DNA of 32,374 nt from Nitrososphaerota archaeon (GTDB lineage: Archaea > Thermoproteota > Nitrososphaeria > Nitrososphaerales > Nitrosopumilaceae), in assembly GCA_029782475.1 (NCBI GenBank), contig JARPSM010000022.1:1-32374 (forward strand), given 5' to 3'. This document shows, piece after piece, positions 17,530 to 25,847 of the stretch. Positions within the stretch are counted from its first letter, which is position 1. The number at the start of each line of letters is the position of its first letter. The notes under the pieces were generated by a model. It was not told where the DNA came from, did no database searches, and worked only from the letters and a program-made list of their open reading frames with translations. Position numbers and translations under genes: made by a program.

Positions 17530-18126
17530 CTAATTATTCACTCCGAATTTTGCTGCAATATCTTTCCTAATTAAAGGCTTCAAACGTTCAATTCTTGCAT
17601 CAAGAGTATTATCAAATGTCATTGCTCCATCTTTAGATTTAATGATTACACCACCAATACATTCGACAGTATCTGATGATAATTCAGATCCAGGAAATCC
17701 AGATAGTGTAGATTGAACAACATCACGATCTTTAGAATTTGTAGATACTATAACTTCAGATGTACCCAAAATTCGGATTGATTCATCTAATAATGATTTA
17801 ATCAAATTAGCATAATCACCACTGCGATCATTATTTGTAATTTCATCTAATGCCTTTGTAAAGACCTTATCAACAGAGGCTTCTAAAGCCAAAAGTTGCT
17901 TATTTCTGGCTTTAATATCAGCACTACCGATAATCTGTTTTTCAATTTTATCTGCTTCTTTCTTACCATCTGCAATAATTTTATCATATTCTTGGTCTAA
18001 TTTAGGAATAGCATCATCAAGAGTTTGTTGTGAGTCATTTAAAGCAGAATCTATACTAGATTCGATCTCTTTCTGAGTTTGATTAAGGATTTTATCAATA
18101 GTTTGTTCTAAAGCAAGATTTGCCAA
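17530..18126 (-). CDS. atpE: A-type ATP synthase peripheral stalk subunit E
   Basis: The stator protein that ties the head to subunit I. An ATG at 18144 would give 204 aa ([12 protein letters not shown]), but a TTG at 18126 giving 198 aa is preferred. The promoter element CCAAACATTAAAATC ends exactly 22 nt before that TTG, the same distance as in front of atpC, and a leaderless transcript would begin about there, so the ATG at 18144 would lie upstream of the transcript. Residues about 5-100 form a long charged helix ([10 protein letters not shown]), followed by a globular C-terminal domain ([27 protein letters not shown]), as in the family. It heads the E-A-B-D-(41 aa)-K operon and is divergent from atpI. 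Confidence 0.9.
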   Translation of the reverse strand: MANLALEQTIDKILNQTQKEIESSIDSALNDSQQTLDDAIPKLDQEYDKIIADGKKEADKIEKQIIGSADIKARNKQLLALEASVDKVFTKALDEITNNDRSGDYANLIKSLLDESIRILGTSEVIVSTNSKDRDVVQSTLSGFPGSELSSDTVECIGGVIIKSKDGAMTFDNTLDARIERLKPLIRKDIAAKFGVNN

Positions 18127-18148
18127 TGGGTGGCATTTATCCATAATA

Positions 18149-18163
18149 GATTTTAATGTTTGG
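18149..18163 (-). promoter_or_regulatory. atpE operon promoter element CCAAACATTAAAATC
   Basis: On the minus strand this 15-mer is identical to the one before atpC (25811-25825). The ATTAAAATC part is the TATA box and CCAAAC covers the BRE. It ends 22 nt before the TTG at 18126. Confidence 0.65.
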
Positions 18164-18183
18164 GAAACAATAGAGCAATTCAG

Positions 18184-18198
18184 AAAGATATTAAAATC
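18184..18198 (+). promoter_or_regulatory. atpI promoter with the ATTAAAATC box
   Basis: AAAGATATTAAAATC shares the final ATTAAAATC with the atpE and atpC promoters and ends 23 nt before the TTG at 18222, which supports that unusual start codon on a leaderless transcript. Confidence 0.6.
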
Positions 18199-18221
18199 AA
18201 AGAAATTACCGATGGATTATC

Positions 18222-20321
18222 TTGGTTGTGGCCGATCTAAAGCTTGGAAGTTTAATTTTACCAAGAAGTGACTCTCCAAGAGCAATTTCCAGATTAGCTG
18301 AATTTGAATGGTTTCACAAAATTGATACTGAAAATGACATGGTCACACCGGAAATTGACGATTTATTATTAGATGCTCAGCAAACTTTTCAGTCTATTGA
18401 TGATGTGGTTAAAGGACTAGGCATTCCTCCAATGGTTGGAATTTTAGAGATTATGTTCAAAGGTACAACAATCAAGAAGAAAGATTATGAAATTGATGAA
18501 ATAGAAGGGATGATTGATGACCTTAAAAAAAGGACACCTGTAATCATTGATGAATCATCTAAACTTTTAGAGGAACAAGCAACAACAAAACGCTCACTTG
18601 AAGAATACACATCTCTTAAAGAGACATTAGAAATTGCCAAGAAGCTAAACATTGATCTTTCAGGATTTGGATTGATGAAATATTTTTACACAAATCTTTT
18701 TGTCATAAATTCTGCTGACTTTGAAGAAATTAGTAGATCATTAGAAGGAATTACATTTTACAAATATGAATTAGAAAGTAAAGAGAAAGCGGCAATTCTT
18801 GTAATTTCTAGCATATCTGATTCTGATAAAACACTCAAAATACTAAGAGGATTTAATGCAAATCCATTTGTAATTCCAGAAGGAATCTCTCAAGTTCCAT
18901 CTGAAGCATTTGCATTAGCAGAATCAAAAATCAAAGAATTAACTGAGAAACAAAAAACAAATACAAAAAAAATTGCAAAGATTACAAAAAAAATAAGACG
19001 TGATATTTTAGCAATTCATGAAGAGGCTCAAATAGCCAAAGACGTTCTTGAAACAGTTAGAAAACCAGGTGGAACAAAGCACTTTGCAGTAATTCAAGGA
19101 TTCATTCCATCTAAAATGGAAGAAAAATTCAAAGATTCAACTAAACAGTGGATGTCAGTAGTTGAAGATATTACTGATCCAAAATTAAAAGAACAAATTC
19201 CAACATTATTTGATAATAAAAAATTCGTGAGGACTTTTGAAGTAATTACAGAAAGTCAAGGTATTCCAAAACATGGAGAAGCAGATCCAACTCCAATGAT
19301 TGCTCTAATGTGGCCAATTTTCTATGGGCTAATGTTTGCAGATATGGGCCACGGTCTATTACTAATGGGAATGGGATTATTATTCAAAGTAAAAGGACAG
19401 GGTGCACTTTCAAGATGGGGAATGCTAATTGCAATATCTGGTGCTTCAGCTGCAATAGCAGGTGTTGGTGCAGGTGAAGCATTTGGATTCCATCTAGATC
19501 ATATGGGACCATTAGAAGGCTTGTTGGAAGAAGGAGGAGCACTGCATTCAGTTAGTTGGATTGTAGGTATTCTTAGTGTAGCAGAATTAACATTTGATCA
19601 AGTCATCAACATACTCAAAGTTTCATTATTCATTGGAATTGTTCACTTGGTTTGGGCAATGGTTCTAAGAGTAAAGAGATTAGCTGCTGAAGGACACAAG
19701 TTTGTTATGTTTATGGAAGCAATTCCTAACATCACACTTTATGGTGGAATTGTCGTCATCATGATGTGTGCAATTGGAGCTAATTATGATGTGATGAACA
19801 TGTATTCTAAAGTTCATACTGAAGCAGTTCCTTGGGTTACAATTTTCTTAGGAGAATGGGCAGAAGTGTGGATAATTACAAGAATTGCAGTTGTGATAAT
19901 CATTACATCAATGGTCTTGATGATAGTTGGTGGTGTAATGCATGCCAAGAAACATCCTGAAGACGGAGGTTCGGCTGCAAACGTGATTATGGAAGTATTT
20001 CTTGGAAAAACAGTAGAAAGTTTAGCACATACAATTAGTTATGCTCGATTAGGAATTATGTTACTTGTACACGCCGCATTACTCATGACAGTCAATAATG
20101 CATTCCAGTCACTTGGCGGTGTAGAATCAGGTGCAGCAATGGCAATGATCATTGGAGGAAATTTGGGAATCATGATGATTGAAGGATTGATTGTATATAT
20201 CCAGTCCCTCAGATTGCACTTGTACGAATTCTTTACCAAATGGTATGATGGCGGTGCACAACCATTTAGACAAATTAGACCAGAGTTGATTTACAATCAA
20301 TTTGTTTGGAAGAAAAAATAG
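18222..20321 (+). CDS. atpI: A-type ATP synthase membrane subunit I (a subunit)
   Basis: The stator part of the ion channel, 699 aa. Residues 1 to about 350 are the cytoplasmic arm with long coiled coils (DDLKKRTPVIIDESSKLLEE, KKIAKITKKIRRDILAIHEE). From about 360 there are 7-8 transmembrane helices, beginning with the signature WPIFYGLMFADMGHG. The essential arginine is Arg609 in LAHTISYARLGIML, and a second arginine lies in SLRLHLYEFF (about 664). The start is TTG (18222); a GTG two codons later is an alternative. It is divergent from atpE and shares its promoter type. It is not in the E-K operon, so its level is set separately. Confidence 0.95.
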   Translation: MVVADLKLGSLILPRSDSPRAISRLAEFEWFHKIDTENDMVTPEIDDLLLDAQQTFQSIDDVVKGLGIPPMVGILEIMFKGTTIKKKDYEIDEIEGMIDDLKKRTPVIIDESSKLLEEQATTKRSLEEYTSLKETLEIAKKLNIDLSGFGLMKYFYTNLFVINSADFEEISRSLEGITFYKYELESKEKAAILVISSISDSDKTLKILRGFNANPFVIPEGISQVPSEAFALAESKIKELTEKQKTNTKKIAKITKKIRRDILAIHEEAQIAKDVLETVRKPGGTKHFAVIQGFIPSKMEEKFKDSTKQWMSVVEDITDPKLKEQIPTLFDNKKFVRTFEVITESQGIPKHGEADPTPMIALMWPIFYGLMFADMGHGLLLMGMGLLFKVKGQGALSRWGMLIAISGASAAIAGVGAGEAFGFHLDHMGPLEGLLEEGGALHSVSWIVGILSVAELTFDQVINILKVSLFIGIVHLVWAMVLRVKRLAAEGHKFVMFMEAIPNITLYGGIVVIMMCAIGANYDVMNMYSKVHTEAVPWVTIFLGEWAEVWIITRIAVVIIITSMVLMIVGGVMHAKKHPEDGGSAANVIMEVFLGKTVESLAHTISYARLGIMLLVHAALLMTVNNAFQSLGGVESGAAMAMIIGGNLGIMMIEGLIVYIQSLRLHLYEFFTKWYDGGAQPFRQIRPELIYNQFVWKKK

Positions 20322-20331
20322 ATAATTTTAA

Positions 20332-21123
20332 TTATTTTTCATAAAGATTTACTGTAACTTTAGTAGTCCATGGTTCTAGATTATCAGGGAAGATTACTAG
20401 TAAACCGCCATCTTTTTCGATATTTTCACAGGTACCACTATAGCTTTGTTTGTTTACACCATAGCAATCAGAATCTGAGTAGTAATCAAATTTTGAATTT
20501 GCAAAGTTTTCACGCTGCTCAAATGATGGAACAAAATATACATTAAAACCCAAATCTTTGTTGTCAGTTTTTACACTATAATCATATGATGTAATATCCT
20601 GTGAAGTACAGATTGGGAAAAATTGTGCATATCCATTTTTAATTTTTAGTTGTTGTTCTGCATTATCATAATTTTTGTTATCAATATCAGGATATACAGA
20701 AACGCTAGGATCTGTACCTAGTTGCTGTCCTTGGAGATATTCTATCTCATGTCTTACAGTATCTACTGCTTTTCTATACAACATTGGTTGCCATTCCTCT
20801 TGGCAATTGCTAAATTCGTGTTTTAATTCAACATATGATTTGTCATTGATTTCATGTAGTTGATTTGTATTGTATTCCTTAGATTCAGCATCAAATACAT
20901 GATTAACATTATTGATTTTTTCTGATTTGTGCCAAGTGTTTGTTACTTCAAAAATAATATTTTTTGAATCACTTTGCCATTCAGATAACAAGTGAACATA
21001 TATCGAATACTTGTTTACAACTTCTTGAGTTTCTGATGCAAAAATCAAATGACCAAAAAACATATTGACAAAAATTATAGAAAATGCAAAAACCGGAATT
21101 ATTGTATAGATTATTTTATTCAT
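20332..21123 (-). CDS. Exported or membrane-anchored protein of unknown function
   Basis: Not recognised. The frame is open further to 21180, but the ATG at 21123 is preferred: it begins a good signal/anchor (MNKIIYTIIPVFAFSIIFVN) and overlaps by 8 bp the stop of the 42-aa zinc-ribbon gene (ATGAATAA), implying coupled translation. The 263-aa product has about 35 hydrophobic residues at its N-terminus and then a soluble domain outside the cell. That domain has several cysteines (in SNCQEEW, PICTSQD, SDCYGV, GTCENI) that could form two disulfides, and a DUF-like beta-rich end (WTTKVTVNLYEK). Function is unknown; the regulator at 21398 may control it. Confidence 0.7.
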   Translation of the reverse strand: MNKIIYTIIPVFAFSIIFVNMFFGHLIFASETQEVVNKYSIYVHLLSEWQSDSKNIIFEVTNTWHKSEKINNVNHVFDAESKEYNTNQLHEINDKSYVELKHEFSNCQEEWQPMLYRKAVDTVRHEIEYLQGQQLGTDPSVSVYPDIDNKNYDNAEQQLKIKNGYAQFFPICTSQDITSYDYSVKTDNKDLGFNVYFVPSFEQRENFANSKFDYYSDSDCYGVNKQSYSGTCENIEKDGGLLVIFPDNLEPWTTKVTVNLYEK

Positions 21124-21244
21124 TTTGACCTCCAAAACAGCTGAAAGATAATCCACAAAAACCACATGAGAATTTATCATCTTTACATTCTATTTTTTCT
21201 GAGCCACACTTGGGACATTCCTTACTTTCGATTAACTCAGTCAT
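21116..21244 (-). CDS. 42-aa zinc-ribbon microprotein
   Basis: A short ORF with four paired cysteines: ECPKCGSEKIEC, then KFSCGFCGLSFSC. The two C-x2-C knuckles (Cys10/Cys13 and Cys27/Cys30) are the standard zinc-ribbon pattern. It reads MTELIES at the start and ends GGQNE. The stop overlaps the ATG of the exported protein downstream (8 bp), so both are translated from one message. A palindrome TTGGTCGGACCAA (21275-21287) sits just upstream of its TATA-like ACATATGTAC, which suggests regulation by the divergent Lrp-GAF protein. It could bind nucleic acid or a protein partner; function unknown. Confidence 0.75.
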   Translation of the reverse strand: MTELIESKECPKCGSEKIECKDDKFSCGFCGLSFSCFGGQNE

Positions 21245-21274
21245 GATATATCATAGTGAGAAATAGTACATATG

Positions 21275-21368
21275 TTGGTCGGACCAATTTTTATTTGCAA
21301 TTGTCCAGATCGGACATGAATAATAGTCTAAATAGAGAAATTTTATTTAAAATTGTCCGAATTGGAAA
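21275..21368. promoter_or_regulatory. Three GGTC/TGTCC palindromes in the divergent Lrp-GAF / zinc-ribbon region
   Basis: Sites: TTGGTC-G-GACCAA (21275-21287, perfect 6-bp arms); TGTCC-AGATC-GGACA (21302-21316, perfect 5-bp arms); TGTCC-GAATT-GGAAA (21354-21368, imperfect). The outer two lie next to the TATA regions of the zinc-ribbon gene (about 21265-21274) and of the Lrp-GAF gene (about 21371-21377), with the third between them. They are probable operators of the Lrp-type regulator. Confidence 0.6.
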
Positions 21369-21397
21369 TTGATATTAGATTGTTCAATTAATAAAAT

Positions 21398-22393
21398 TTG
21401 TTGGTCGACGAAGTAGACAGAATCATCTTATCGCAATTGGGTAAAAATGCAAGAATGTCATCACAAGAATTACAAAAAATAGTTGGTGTTTTAGGACACA
21501 TCATTACGGACAGAGGGATTAGACATCGTTTACAAAAATTGGAAAAAAATAATGTAATATCAGGATATTCTGCAATTTTGAATCCAAATATGTTATCTGA
21601 AAAAATTAATCGAACTATAATTTTGAAATTCAAATTTTCAAAAGATACACCCGAATTAATTAATAGATTATCAAAATATATTATTGATTCTCAGTTCTGC
21701 ATATTTTCTAGTAAATTAAGTGGAGATTATAATTGGATATGTCATTTTGTTTTTGATTCAATTGAACAATATGATCTTGAAACAAGTAATTTTCTTAATA
21801 GATTTGGAGAATTAATTTCAGACTTTCGTTCTTATGAATCAAATACTGTGAAATCCTCTCCGTATATGATTTATGATGATCAAAAAATAAGAGAAAGAAA
21901 AAGAAGAATTTATGAAATTTTAGAATCATTAAAAAAATACGATAACATTAATGAGCGATTTCAAGAAATCGTAGAAAGTATTGTAAAATATTTTGGAGCA
22001 TCATTTGCACGAATTTGGTTTGTAGATAAACAAAGAAAAGAATTGATTCTTAAATTTAGTGCTGGGAAATATACGCAGATTGATGGTAGTTTTTCCAAAG
22101 TATCAATAAATTCATTAAAAATTGGACATATTGCAAAAACCAACAAACCTGTAGTTTCAAACGATGTAGTTAATGACCCCCGAATCAAAATACATGATTG
22201 GGCTAAAAAAGAGAAATTAAAATCATTTGTAGGTTATCCATTATCTTACAAAGGAAAGGCAGTTGCTGTAGTTGCAATGTTTAGTAAGAAAAAAATGAAT
22301 TATCTTGATTTTGAATTATTTGGATTATTCTCTGAGCAGCTTTCAAAGGAATTAACAGGGTTTTTTGAGGCTAAAGACTTTCTTTCAGAATAA
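21398..22393 (+). CDS. Lrp/AsnC-type HTH regulator with C-terminal GAF domain
   Basis: A one-component transcription regulator of 331 aa. Residues 1-60 are an Lrp/AsnC helix-turn-helix (VDEVDRIILSQLGKNARMSS, with IRHRLQKLEKNNVISGY). Residues about 65-150 are a degenerate Lrp-like alpha/beta domain. Residues about 185-325 are a GAF domain (RFQEIVESIVKYFGASFARI, GHIAKTNKPVVSNDVVNDPR, FVGYPLSYKGKAVAVVAMF), which normally binds a small ligand or senses redox or light. The start is TTG at 21398 (a second TTG follows at 21401); the Lrp motif begins at once, so no later start works. Palindromes upstream suggest self-regulation. The ligand is unknown. Confidence 0.85.
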   Translation: MLVDEVDRIILSQLGKNARMSSQELQKIVGVLGHIITDRGIRHRLQKLEKNNVISGYSAILNPNMLSEKINRTIILKFKFSKDTPELINRLSKYIIDSQFCIFSSKLSGDYNWICHFVFDSIEQYDLETSNFLNRFGELISDFRSYESNTVKSSPYMIYDDQKIRERKRRIYEILESLKKYDNINERFQEIVESIVKYFGASFARIWFVDKQRKELILKFSAGKYTQIDGSFSKVSINSLKIGHIAKTNKPVVSNDVVNDPRIKIHDWAKKEKLKSFVGYPLSYKGKAVAVVAMFSKKKMNYLDFELFGLFSEQLSKELTGFFEAKDFLSE

Positions 22394-22404
22394 AATATAA
22401 AAAA

Positions 22405-22491
22405 TTATTGTTTTTGAATATCTGTTCCACAATGAACGCAAAAATAAGATCCGTTAGGAGCCCAATAGTGCTCACAATTAGAATCAGGCAT
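22405..22491 (-). CDS. 28-aa Cys/His microprotein
   Basis: A very short ORF, 11 bp from the 3' end of the Lrp-GAF gene, on the opposite strand. It reads MPDSNCEHYWAPNGSYFCVH and then CGTDIQKQ. The pattern C6-x-H8 ... C18-x-H20-C21 could bind one metal ion in a knuckle. The ATG at 22491 and TAA at 22405 bracket the whole pattern. It resembles the half-zinc-ribbon proteins found in such archaea, but no family can be named. Chance is possible at this length; the Cys/His pattern is the reason to keep it. Confidence 0.5.
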   Translation of the reverse strand: MPDSNCEHYWAPNGSYFCVHCGTDIQKQ

Positions 22492-22590
22492 ATCCAATTA
22501 TGCTATTTTTAATTCATTATCGCCATAGATTGTAATTTTGTACAAAATACGAAAAAAAATTCACATGATTTTACCTAGACTGAAAGAGGT

Positions 22591-23367
22591 TTAGTTTTCC
22601 ACAGGAAGTTCTAGTTTGTTTCCCCATTCTCCCCAAGATCCAAGATAAACTCGAACATTTTCAAACCCCAATTTTTTCAAAACTAAAAAAGAATTAGCAG
22701 CCCGATATGCCCCCTGACAATAAGTGACAATTTCAGTATCTTTTGAATAATTATACATTTGAGATAACTCATCATCATTTTTGAAAGTGCCATCTTCATT
22801 GAGATTTTGATTCCAATCAATATTGATGGCATTTGGTATATGGCCAGATTGTGCTGCACGAACTATAGTGCCATCATATTCTCCAGTTGAACGAGCATCT
22901 AGAATTTTCATATTTTTTAGATTGTCTTTAATGTATTCAAATCCTGAAATAATATCTGGATTGATTTTTCCTGAAAATTTGGAAGGTTTGAAACCATTTG
23001 GTTTTGTCTCAAGAGAAAGACTCTCTTTATTCCATTTTGTAATTCCTCCATCTAGCATGAAGACATTTTGATGTGAAAAATACATCAACATCCAAACACC
23101 TCTTGCTGCAAGCATTCCAGAAACTGAATCATAAAAAATGACTTTTTTCTCAGGTGTTACCCCAAGAAATGAAAGTAAATTTTGTGTTTGATTATTGAAA
23201 TTTTTAATTCCTTCTTGTGTTGTATCAATCCAATGAAATGCAAATAAATCCAAATGAACAGAACCAGGGATATGACCTTCTGAATATTCTTTGAAAGACC
23301 GAGTATCAGCTATGATAACATCAGGATCATTTAGGATAGAATTGAGATCTGTTGTAGAGATTATCAT
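22591..23367 (-). CDS. Two-domain sulfurtransferase (rhodanese / thiosulfate:cyanide type)
   Basis: A cytoplasmic 258-aa enzyme that moves sulfane sulfur from a donor such as thiosulfate or 3-mercaptopyruvate to an acceptor. It has two rhodanese domains: 1-120 (DTRSFKEYSEGHIPGSVHLD, catalytic position not a Cys) and 140-258, where the active loop is Cys217-QGAYR with Arg222 (YCQGAYRAANSF). The frame stays open to 23535, inside the amt gene, but the ATG at 23367 is the family start (MIISTTDLNS). CQGAYR is unlike the CRKGVT or CGSGVTA loops of the best-known enzymes, so the substrate is open. The N-terminal extension before 23367 belongs to amt in another frame. Confidence 0.85.
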   Translation of the reverse strand: MIISTTDLNSILNDPDVIIADTRSFKEYSEGHIPGSVHLDLFAFHWIDTTQEGIKNFNNQTQNLLSFLGVTPEKKVIFYDSVSGMLAARGVWMLMYFSHQNVFMLDGGITKWNKESLSLETKPNGFKPSKFSGKINPDIISGFEYIKDNLKNMKILDARSTGEYDGTIVRAAQSGHIPNAINIDWNQNLNEDGTFKNDDELSQMYNYSKDTEIVTYCQGAYRAANSFLVLKKLGFENVRVYLGSWGEWGNKLELPVEN

Positions 23368-23437
23368 GATTGAGATAAAACGATCAGCACTAAATTGATT
23401 TGGATTAAAATAAAAAGAAGAAGAAAAGGGTTTTTTT

Positions 23438-24997
23438 CTATTCGTTAACGTATGCTCTTTCGCCATGCTGTGCCAAATCGAGACCAATCTCCTCTTCTTT
23501 TGGAGTGACTCTGATTCCGCCCGGCCATACGACATCCATTACTTTGAGGATTACAATAGTAACACCAAAGGCATAGCCTACTGATATTGCAGCACCGATG
23601 ATGCTGATTGCTTGCTGTTCCATTCCTTCTGCTGTACCAGTCCATGCACCGATACCGTCTCCAGTATCCCAAATGTGTGGACTAGCTAATGTACCAGTCA
23701 AAATTGCACCTGTAAGACCACCCATTCCGTGTACTCCCCATACATCTAATGCGTCGTCCCATTTGCGTGCGCTCTTGAATGCGATACATGCATAACAAAC
23801 TGTACCAGCTGCAATACCGATTATAATCGCAGCCATTGGACCTACCCAACCTGAGGCTGGTGTGATTGCTACCAATCCTGCTACTGCTCCTGTTGCAGCT
23901 CCAACAATACTTGGTTTTCCTGTATGTGCCCAAGACATGAGCACCCAAGTTACTGCAGCCATACCAGTTGATGTATTTGTAACAGTCCATGCGCTGACGG
24001 TAATGCCGTCTACCATAACTTCACTTCCTGCGTTGAAACCAAACCATCCAAACCAGAGTATTCCTGCTCCGAGGACTACCATTGGGATATTGTGTGGTTC
24101 CATTGGCACTTTGCCATATCCAAGTCTTCTACCAAGGACTAGGGCTCCTGCCAATGCAGCAAATCCTGAAGAAATGTGTACTACAGTACCACCTGCAAAG
24201 TCTAGTGCGTACGACGGTGGTAGGTCTGGATCGAGATCAAGTGACCCTCCTCCTATGTATCCGCCTCCCCAGACCCAATGTGCTATTGGATCATAAACGA
24301 AGGTTCCCCATAAGAGAACGAATATGATTAATGCGCTGAATTTGATTCTGTCAATTAATCCACCAATAATTAGAATTGGTGTAATTATTGCAAATGTTGC
24401 TTGGAACATTGCAAATAGTTGGTGAGGTACTGTACCAGGCCAACCTTGACTACAAACATCTCCTTCAACCATTGCATTCATCTGGTAAGCTGCTGACCAT
24501 GTGTCTGCACATGGACCTGCTTCACCTAATGGTGCGTATGGTGATACCATGTTAAATCCGACATAATCGAGATTTCCCATGAACATGTTTGCATCTGAAT
24601 CAATTCCACCAAATGCTAGTGAGTAACCCCATAGAACCCATTGTACTGACATTAGACCCATTACGATTAAGGTCATACCAAGTACATTGACGACGTTCTT
24701 TGATCTGGCTAAACCGCCATAAAAGAAGCCGACACCTGGGGACATGAAGAGTACCAAAGATGTTGCTGTAAGCATCCATGCTGTATCACCTGTATCAATT
24801 TTACAAGGTAGCATGCTGCCATCTTCTTCATACCAACATTCGTTAGGATTACCAGTGTAAATTCCACTGGTTCCTTTGACATATCCATCCATACCATCAT
24901 CAACACTTTGTGCATATGCCTGAGACATAGCACCAACTGCTGTGATAGATACTGCGGCTACAAGTAATAGAGCATACTTGTAGTTCCTAGAATTCAT
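23438..24997 (-). CDS. amt: Ammonium transporter (Amt family) with signal peptide
   Basis: Brings ammonium into or past the membrane, the energy and nitrogen source of ammonia oxidisers. 519 aa: residues 1-29 are a signal peptide (ending QAYA), then about 11 helices. Signatures are MSPGVGFFYGGLARSKNVVN and GVHGMGGLTGAI; the twin pore histidines are in DFAGGTVVHISSG and DVWGVHGMGG. The C-terminal cytoplasmic tail is EEEIGLDLAQHGERAYVNE, close to the AmtB tail that signals with PII proteins. G+C-rich codon use compared with neighbours suggests high expression. The box CTTAAATAA (25019-25027, minus) lies 26 nt upstream of the ATG. No PII gene is next to it. Confidence 0.96.
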   Translation of the reverse strand: MNSRNYKYALLLVAAVSITAVGAMSQAYAQSVDDGMDGYVKGTSGIYTGNPNECWYEEDGSMLPCKIDTGDTAWMLTATSLVLFMSPGVGFFYGGLARSKNVVNVLGMTLIVMGLMSVQWVLWGYSLAFGGIDSDANMFMGNLDYVGFNMVSPYAPLGEAGPCADTWSAAYQMNAMVEGDVCSQGWPGTVPHQLFAMFQATFAIITPILIIGGLIDRIKFSALIIFVLLWGTFVYDPIAHWVWGGGYIGGGSLDLDPDLPPSYALDFAGGTVVHISSGFAALAGALVLGRRLGYGKVPMEPHNIPMVVLGAGILWFGWFGFNAGSEVMVDGITVSAWTVTNTSTGMAAVTWVLMSWAHTGKPSIVGAATGAVAGLVAITPASGWVGPMAAIIIGIAAGTVCYACIAFKSARKWDDALDVWGVHGMGGLTGAILTGTLASPHIWDTGDGIGAWTGTAEGMEQQAISIIGAAISVGYAFGVTIVILKVMDVVWPGGIRVTPKEEEIGLDLAQHGERAYVNE

Positions 24998-25018
24998 TAA
25001 ATTTATCGAAATTGAAAA

Positions 25019-25027
25019 TTATTTAAG
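25019..25027 (-). promoter_or_regulatory. amt TATA box
   Basis: CTTAAATAA on the minus strand is centred 26 nt from the amt ATG, which fits a leaderless transcript. Nothing else is clear in the 127-bp gap to the next gene. Confidence 0.5.
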
Positions 25028-25124
25028 CATTGGAGACTAGAAAGCATACAAAAAAGTAAGTTATTATATTTCATCATATTCTGATAGTAACATAAAAGAT
25101 GAACATTATGATAAAGGTGAGTAA

Positions 25125-25805
25125 ATGAAAGTCAAATCTAATACGAAATTAGCAATTTTTGATACATTCAAGACAAAAGGTGACGATCTTACTGGAGAAG
25201 CAAATAGACAAAGAGCGATCATTGTCATACTTGGAAGCAATGCAAATCCTGCAGAAAGAACTAGAACTGGAATATCTCAAAGAATAGCAAAAAAGGCCGA
25301 TATTGCATGGAAAAATATCTACTCAGGAATATTTCGAGATCTAGATGAGATTTTGCTCCCTATTGGTATTGCAGAAGAAGATGGTAGATTGCCTTTGAAA
25401 CGAGGTCCAAAAGCATTACAAGAGAAAGGAATTCCATATTACCATTTAACAAAAAAAGGGATCTTGGTTGCATTGTCAATTACTGAAGTAAAAAATAAAG
25501 AAAACCTCATGAAAGAATTTTTTTTACTGGCTAATTCTGATGAAAAAGAATTCAAAGAGATTCTCTCTAGTCTAATGGAATCTAGTCCAATTTTCACTCA
25601 TTCAATTTTTCAAAAATATGTAAAGGCATTTTGTGAGAATAAGATCGAGAAACTATTACCATTTAATCTTGCAAAATTAAGTCAAATTCCAGATGAATCA
25701 GCAATTATTCAAAAAGAGATTTTAGATGCATTTTTGAAATTTTCTAAATCAGAAAAAGACGAGGCATTGAATTTCTTAAACAAAATTATTCCAGATGGGC
25801 AATAA
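25125..25805 (+). CDS. Possible winged-helix protein of unknown function
   Basis: No family is recognised. The 226-aa product is basic and soluble. Residues 42-118 (RTRTGISQRIAKKADIAWKN ... IPYYHLTKKGILVALS) alternate helices and a short strand pair, as in winged-helix DNA-binding domains. The rest is helical and acidic (EKEFKEILSSLMESS, KSEKDEALNFLNKI). The ATG has a good ribosome-binding site just upstream (AAAGGTGAG), which is unusual among these mostly leaderless genes. It sits between amt and the ATPase subunit C gene, 42 bp from the latter. Regulation of amt is possible but only a guess from position. Confidence 0.55.
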   Translation: MKVKSNTKLAIFDTFKTKGDDLTGEANRQRAIIVILGSNANPAERTRTGISQRIAKKADIAWKNIYSGIFRDLDEILLPIGIAEEDGRLPLKRGPKALQEKGIPYYHLTKKGILVALSITEVKNKENLMKEFFLLANSDEKEFKEILSSLMESSPIFTHSIFQKYVKAFCENKIEKLLPFNLAKLSQIPDESAIIQKEILDAFLKFSKSEKDEALNFLNKIIPDGQ

Positions 25806-25810
25806 TATCG

Positions 25811-25825
25811 CCAAACATTAAAATC
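25811..25825 (+). promoter_or_regulatory. atpC promoter element CCAAACATTAAAATC
   Basis: Identical over 15 bp to the atpE promoter element (minus strand of 18149-18163), and ends 22 nt before the atpC ATG. Confidence 0.65.
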
Positions 25826-25847
25826 AGTTACTCATCACGCTTTTTTA

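Noticed and set aside
23368-23535. Upstream extension of the rhodanese
   Set aside because: It overlaps the amt coding region in another frame and is not rhodanese-like.
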